A stretch of DNA of 14,345 nt. It comes from RPQK01 sp041946865 (GTDB taxonomy: Bacteria; Acidobacteriota; UBA6911; RPQK01). Below are positions 13,533 through 14,345 of this stretch, one piece after another. The stretch is taken from assembly GCA_041946865.1 (NCBI GenBank), contig JBHGBF010000139.1, positions 1 through 14,345 on the forward strand. The letters are read 5' to 3'. The number at the start of each line of letters is the position of its first letter. Positions within the stretch are counted from its first letter, which is position 1. A program made the position numbers and the translations under genes. The notes below the pieces were generated by a model. That model ran no database searches. It saw only the letters and a list, made by a program, of their open reading frames with translations, and was not told the origin of the DNA.

Positions 13533-14339
13533 TTACCATCTTCCGAACTTAATGTTCTCTTCCACTTCTTTGAGCGCGGCCCGAAGCATTTTGCTTTCCG
13601 GAAAGCGCCGGAGTCCCTCCTTGACTAGATTCCCAGCGGTCAAGAGAGCGCTCTTATTTCCCGGCTGACACCATTCCGTGCATTTGGCAGCCTTCCAATA
13701 CGCCTCCTCCAGCTGATAAGCATTTGGCGTATCGGGCTTCAGAACCTCATGGTAGTACAGCAAGGCTTTCCTCCAGGCGTGTGCTCGGTAGTAGACATCC
13801 GCGAGGATGTTCTTTATGACTAACTCGTCTGGGAAAAGCTGCACAAGGGTTTCCAACTGGGCCGCCAGCTTTTCCGGCTGAGAGCCGAAACGGTAGACCG
13901 CCAGGTTAGCCAATGCATGGGGATCTTCTGGCTGCTCTAGCAGGAACTCCCCCAGAAACTGGATTGCCTGATCCTTGTCACCCTTTTGAGCGCAAACGTT
14001 AGCTAAGTTGATCAGCTGCTCACGGTCTAGCTTCGCGGCTTTCTTGTACTCCGCCTCTGCTTTATCAAGAAATGTTCGATCTCCTGTCTGTCTGTATAGT
14101 CCCACGAACGCGATGCCTTTCTGGCCGAACAACTGAGCGGTCTGAATGCCTCCGTCTTCAGCCACCTCGTACGCGGCAATTGCTGTCGCGTAATCGGCGA
14201 GGCCGAAGTAAATTTGTCCGAGCTGATATCTGAGATTTGGATCCTCATGCAGCCGAAGGGCGGCCTGGAGCAGTTTGAGCGCTTTACCCCTGATGGCCAC
14301 CCAAAATCCCCCACCTGTGGCCACTTCAAAATCCCCCAT
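13533..14339 (-). CDS. TPR-repeat protein, 5' end replaced by IS-like terminus
   Basis: Read on the minus strand, residues about 19-240 carry at least four tetratricopeptide units (NLRYQLGQIYFGLADYATAI; KAEAEYKKAAKL; EQLINLANVCAQKGDKDQAI; LADVYYRAHAWRKALLYYHE). TPR proteins are protein-interaction scaffolds; no other domain or signal peptide is present. The first 16 residues or so (MGDFEVATGGGFWVA) are encoded by the repeats at 14291-14345, not by a natural N-terminus, so the gene is probably cut and its original start lies elsewhere. The frame remains open because the terminus has no stop in this frame. Transcribed towards the small membrane proteins, with a hairpin between. Confidence 0.7.
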   Translation of the reverse strand: MGDFEVATGGGFWVAIRGKALKLLQAALRLHEDPNLRYQLGQIYFGLADYATAIAAYEVAEDGGIQTAQLFGQKGIAFVGLYRQTGDRTFLDKAEAEYKKAAKLDREQLINLANVCAQKGDKDQAIQFLGEFLLEQPEDPHALANLAVYRFGSQPEKLAAQLETLVQLFPDELVIKNILADVYYRAHAWRKALLYYHEVLKPDTPNAYQLEEAYWKAAKCTEWCQPGNKSALLTAGNLVKEGLRRFPESKMLRAALKEVEENIKFGRW

Positions 14340-14345
14340 CCAGCG
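14291..14345. mobile_element. Probable IS21-family terminus, cut by the window edge
   Basis: Two tandem related repeats, TGGCCACCCAAAATCCCCCA from 14294 and TGGCCACTTCAAAATCCCCC from 14318, 24 bases apart. Repeated GGCCAC...AAAATCCCC blocks at an element end starting with TG are characteristic of IS21-family (istA/istB) termini. The boundary with host DNA is probably at TGATGGCC, about 14291. No transposase is in the window. Confidence 0.55.

Overview
This is accessory bacterial DNA, probably a genomic island and its surroundings. It opens with the 3' half of a class II tRNA-Leu(CAA) gene on the minus strand. That fragment is followed by closely spaced CCAATATC repeats, the usual look of one end of an element integrated at a tRNA. 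The host is uncertain. Strong GGAGG ribosome sites, frequent TTG/GTG starts and in-frame REP-like palindromes encoding AGETPAPP-type peptides would suit Planctomycetota or a neighbouring phylum. That is inference, not proof.

Layout: (1) 1-405, island end and non-coding DNA. (2) 406-2068, an XRE-ImmA/IrrE metallopeptidase regulator overlapping a PIN-like protein, a toxin-antitoxin-like pair. (3) 2094-3423, minus strand, a conserved mobile-element protein with an N-terminal helix-turn-helix look, and a possible small gene coupled to its stop. (4) 3524-3797, a structured non-coding module (A). (5) 4016-5677, an AbiEi/AbiEii type IV toxin-antitoxin operon with a promoter/operator. (6) 5798-6066, a second non-coding module (B), which repeats the architecture of A with nearly identical box spacing. 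(7) 6261-7189, a tyrosine recombinase broken by a -1 frameshift. (8) 7526-12651, a four-gene operon with overlapping ends: STAS-TolC-like fusion, HerA-type ATPase with a membrane anchor, AAA/STAND-type ATPase with two C-terminal membrane helices, and a YdjM-like hydrolase fused to a HlyD-like adaptor. (9) 12896-13434, two tandem paralogous small membrane proteins with TTG starts, the first apparently having lost its stop. (10) 13533-14339, minus strand, a TPR protein whose 5' end runs into repeats typical of an IS21-family terminus.

The two strongest candidates for something undescribed are these. The first is the 7526-12651 operon, which places a DNA-pump-type ATPase with an outer-membrane-channel-like protein and a periplasmic-adaptor-like protein, so it could build an envelope-spanning export or transfer machine. 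The second is the pair of non-coding modules, whose boxes lie at almost the same offsets but carry a different, internally consistent base (GGGTGC in A, GGGTGT in B).

Functions come from motifs read by eye. No database search was possible.
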